Below, one piece after another: positions 61,199 through 64,000 of a stretch of 64,000 bases of DNA. Position 1 is the first letter of the stretch. Every line of letters begins with the position of its first letter. The stretch is from assembly GCA_021292105.1 (NCBI GenBank), contig CM037874.1, positions 35,018,185-35,082,184 of the forward strand, read 5' to 3'. A program made the position numbers and the translations under genes. The DNA comes from Anadara kagoshimensis (Eukaryota; Mollusca; Bivalvia; Arcoida; Arcidae). The notes beneath the pieces were generated by a model. That model did no database searches, was not told the DNA's origin, and saw only the letters and a program-made list of their open reading frames with translations.

Positions 61199-64000
61199 AT
61201 GTGTCTACTTTCGATTTGTCTACATATTTTCGTTTTTACTTTGCTTTTGGGCAATTTCAGTGTTGAAACGTCTGATGAAGCTGGCGCTTGTGTAAAAAGG
61301 AATTTATATCTAGAAGTATTTCAAAATTTAACTACATGTGCGGTATTTTATGATTTAGTGTCAAATTTTCTATCATGGAAATTGGCAAAACAGCTGCATT
61401 TAGAGAAGTTTCCATTGGACCCTGAAAAGAACAATTATGTAAGGGAAGTCAAAGACTGTATATTTTCCATAGTCAACCCAACACCATTTAGAACAAAAGT
61501 ACAACTTGTTGGAACCTCTGTGAAAGTTTTAAAGCATATCTTAGATTTAGATGCAAAAGTATTGGACCAAACTGACTTTATTTCTTTTGTGAGTGGAGGA
61601 CATGTGTTGGAAGGGACCACGCCCCTTTCTCATAGATATGGTGGACATCAGTTTGGAAGTTGGGCAGATCAGCTTGGCGATGGAAGAGCTGTAATGATTG
61701 GTGAATATGTTAATAAAAAGGGAGAGCGATGGGAACTTCAATTAAAAGGTTCTGGTTTAACACCGTATTCAAGACGAGGTGATGGCCGGGCGGTGCTTAG
61801 ATCTTCTGTCAGGGAATTCCTCTGTAGTGAGGCCATGTTTCATTTAGGTATGATGAAAAGAATATTATGCATACATATTAAATTTTATTTTTTTTAATGA
61901 AAGGAATGATTTTAGTAATACATATACTCAAAAATACTTGGTAATAAATTGATTTTATCACTTTGAATGTGCATAAATAAAAAATATTCAAATCTCATCA
62001 AAATATCCATTTCCATCTGCAGGATACTTTGGGTTGGGAATTGGTAGTTTTGATAATAGGTTGTGTATCCCCCTAAAAGATGATGAATTTGCCTTAATAA
62101 CTGTCTAGTAATGCATCAGATACAGGTTTCAAGTACCAAGTTTCTCACAGAGTTTTGCCTATTCTGTGATCAAGTGGTCTAAAGGGTGCTAAAAGATCAT
62201 AGCTTCTCTCTCACCACCTTGATATACTTATGTGTTTGTTTAACCAAAAAAAACAAAAAACATAGTTTTCTTTGAACATTCCATTTTTCCTCCACAACTT
62301 TAGAACTGACTGCCTTGATATTAGTGAATCAATCAATCTACTGGGGTGTTGAAAAAATAACTCAACCAAACTCCACTCTACCCCTATGCTGTACATTTCA
62401 GCAAAATAACTTTTATATACAATTTTTTACATTTTTCCAAGTATTATCTAAAAAGGATTTTAAATTTAGGACAAAAAATGTGTTTCTGCTAACACTCTTA
62501 GATTGACCATATGGTCGGACATAGCTGAGTGGTACTGTCACTGGTTTTCAAAGTCCAGGGTTGTGATTTCAAACCTTATTCAAGACTTTGAAATTTTCTA
62601 AGATGATTTTCACTTTCTGCAAATACTAGAGCTGTAAAAAGCTCAATACTAGAATAGTCTTTTGGATGAGATTCAAAACCGAGGTCCCATGTCTCAGTGC
62701 ACACTAAAGACACCTCTGTAGAGTCCAAAAAAGAGTAGGCCACCTGTGGCAACTACAGAGGTGCTTACAACCACAAGTGAATGAAACAGACTGAGCCAAG
62801 TTAGATATGGGGTGATGATGCCAACTTTAATATTTCTTGTCAAAAGAAAGTCATAAAAACAGGGTAAGCAGAAAAACATTTGGGGGGTGGGGCATAAGAA
62901 CAAATGCTTCAAATAAATTTCTTGTCCTATTTTAGGTATACCAACTAGTAGAGCTGCTACATTAACTTTGAGTGACGATCCAATTATCCGAGACCAGTTT
63001 TATGATGGACATCCTATAAAAGAAAGAGGAGCTGTTGTGTTAAGACTAGCAAGATCCTGGTTTAGAATCGGTTCTCTGGAAATACTGGCAAAGAAAGGTG
63101 AAACAGAGCTACTGCGAATACTTACTGATTTTGTCATCGAGAATTATTTCCCTTCCATTGACATACATGATAGAGACAGGTATTTAGTATTTTACAGTAC
63201 AGTTGTGAAAGAAACAGCAGAAATGATAGCCAAGTGGCAAAGTGTTGGATTTACTCATGGAGTCTGTAACACAGATAATTTTAGCCTTTTATCTATAACC
63301 ATTGATTACGGGCCCTTTGGGTTTATGGAAGAGTATAATCCTGACTTCGTTCCGAACACATCAGATGATGAGGGAATGTATAGTTATAAAAAACAACCAG
63401 AAATAGGTATATTTAATTTAGATAAATTAGGACAAGCTTTAGTTCCTCTGTTAGATTCAAACCAAGTTCAACAAATTGAAACCATTTTGAAAGGTTATGT
63501 CCAAATTTATAAACAGAAATATATGGAAATTTTTCGAAGAAAACTTGGTTTTGTAACTATTGAAGAAGATGATGAACAACTTGTTGCAATATTGTTAAAA
63601 ATGATGGAAGATAGAAAGTCGGATTTTACAATGACATTCAGACAAATGGGGGAATTATCATTAGAAAATCTGGATAGTAAAATTATACCAAAATCTGCAT
63701 GGGCTTTGAAACATTTGTCTTCACATGACTGGTATAACAGGTGGACCAAGGCATATCGTCAACGGCAACAGCGTCAAAACATATCTGATGAAAGACGACA
63801 AAATATTATGAATAACATCAATCCAAGATATGTGCTTCGGAACTGGATAGCTCAGAAAGTTATTGCACAAGCTGAGAATAATGACTTTGAAGGTGTGAGA
63901 AAAGTTTTAAAAATTCTTGAAAATCCTTACACTTTTCAAAAAGAAGCAGAAGAAAATGGCTATGCTTCACCTCCTCCATACTGGGCTAAATTTCTGAAAG
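61199..64000 (+). CDS. SELENOO: SelO-type protein adenylyltransferase (pseudokinase AMPylase), 3' end outside window
   Basis: Transfers AMP from ATP to Ser/Thr/Tyr of proteins. Exons 61199-61847 and 62936 to beyond 64000 join in phase ([12 protein letters not shown]), giving 571 residues so far. Motifs: [17 protein letters not shown] (148-164), [20 protein letters not shown] with the nucleotide-binding Lys (about 183), [18 protein letters not shown] (200-217), HGVCNTDN (324-331) and DYGPFGF (340-346) with the metal-binding Asn and Asp, and [12 protein letters not shown] near the end. The start chosen is the first ATG in frame; it yields a hydrophobic N-terminus ([18 protein letters not shown]), which could be a signal peptide or anchor. 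The start context is weak. Sequence stops at PPYWAKFLK, the position of the human PPLWAAELC, so whether a C-x-x-Sec or a Cys ending follows cannot be seen. It may be a second, invertebrate-type SelO paralogue. Confidence 0.88.
62165..62400 (+). repeat. SINE family B relic in SelO intron
   Basis: 'tgatcaagtggtctaaaggg' head, 'ctctctcaccaccttgatat', and 'ctgactgccttgatattagt'. Confidence 0.5.
62505..62795 (+). repeat. SINE with tRNA-like head and 'ggatgaga..aggtccc' core
   Basis: Head 'catagctgagtggtactgtc' with a decayed B box ('gttgtgatttcaaac'), then 'tcttttggatgagattcaaa' and 'accgaggtcccatgt', a core common in invertebrate tRNA SINEs. Confidence 0.5.

Overview
This window is animal nuclear DNA, AT-rich and dense in repeats, from an invertebrate. 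Short exons with GT/AG introns, tRNA-derived SINEs, small TA-flanked inverted-repeat elements and satellite-bearing DNA elements point to a lophotrochozoan, most likely a bivalve mollusc. The species cannot be named from sequence alone. I found no bacterial or viral genes, no CRISPR array and no rRNA.

Six protein genes can be read. From left to right they are: (1) the 5' part of a small secreted EMI-domain gene on the minus strand (about 392-1320); (2) DCTPP1, dCTP pyrophosphatase 1, plus strand, 3601-6952, four exons with a one-base frameshift in exon 2; (3) TPCN1, two-pore channel 1, minus strand, 45651 down to 14392, 26 exons and about 836 residues, complete; (4) DRC10/IQCD, a dynein regulatory complex subunit, plus strand, 46190-53264, four exons and 498 residues; (5) BOLA2, minus strand, 60901 down to 57612, three exons and 87 residues; (6) a SelO-type protein AMPylase, plus strand, from about 61199 and running off the window within about ten residues of its expected C-terminus.

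The genes fall into two divergent pairs with short shared promoters: TPCN1/DRC10 (538 bp between start codons) and BOLA2/SelO (about 300 bp). DCTPP1 and TPCN1 converge, as do DRC10 and BOLA2. The products do not form one pathway: they cover nucleotide-pool sanitation, endolysosomal ion flux, ciliary motility, iron-sulfur trafficking and protein AMPylation. The order looks like ordinary animal gene order.

Most of the remaining sequence is transposon-derived. There are several tRNA-headed SINE families (two of which share one 3' tail), pogo/Tigger-like MITEs of at least three types, fold-back hairpins, a hAT-like element, a LINE 3' fragment, and a 2-kb element with a 145-bp satellite core nested in an older repeat.

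The most unusual structure is in TPCN1. The last 21 coding bases and the 5' splice site of exon 24 have been amplified into a 61-bp minisatellite with 12 extra copies (16325-17010). Ten of these keep a consensus GTAAGT donor, and most could in principle act as in-frame 7-codon microexons. Two other TPCN1 splice junctions (the exon 4 acceptor and the exon 26 acceptor) are also locally duplicated.
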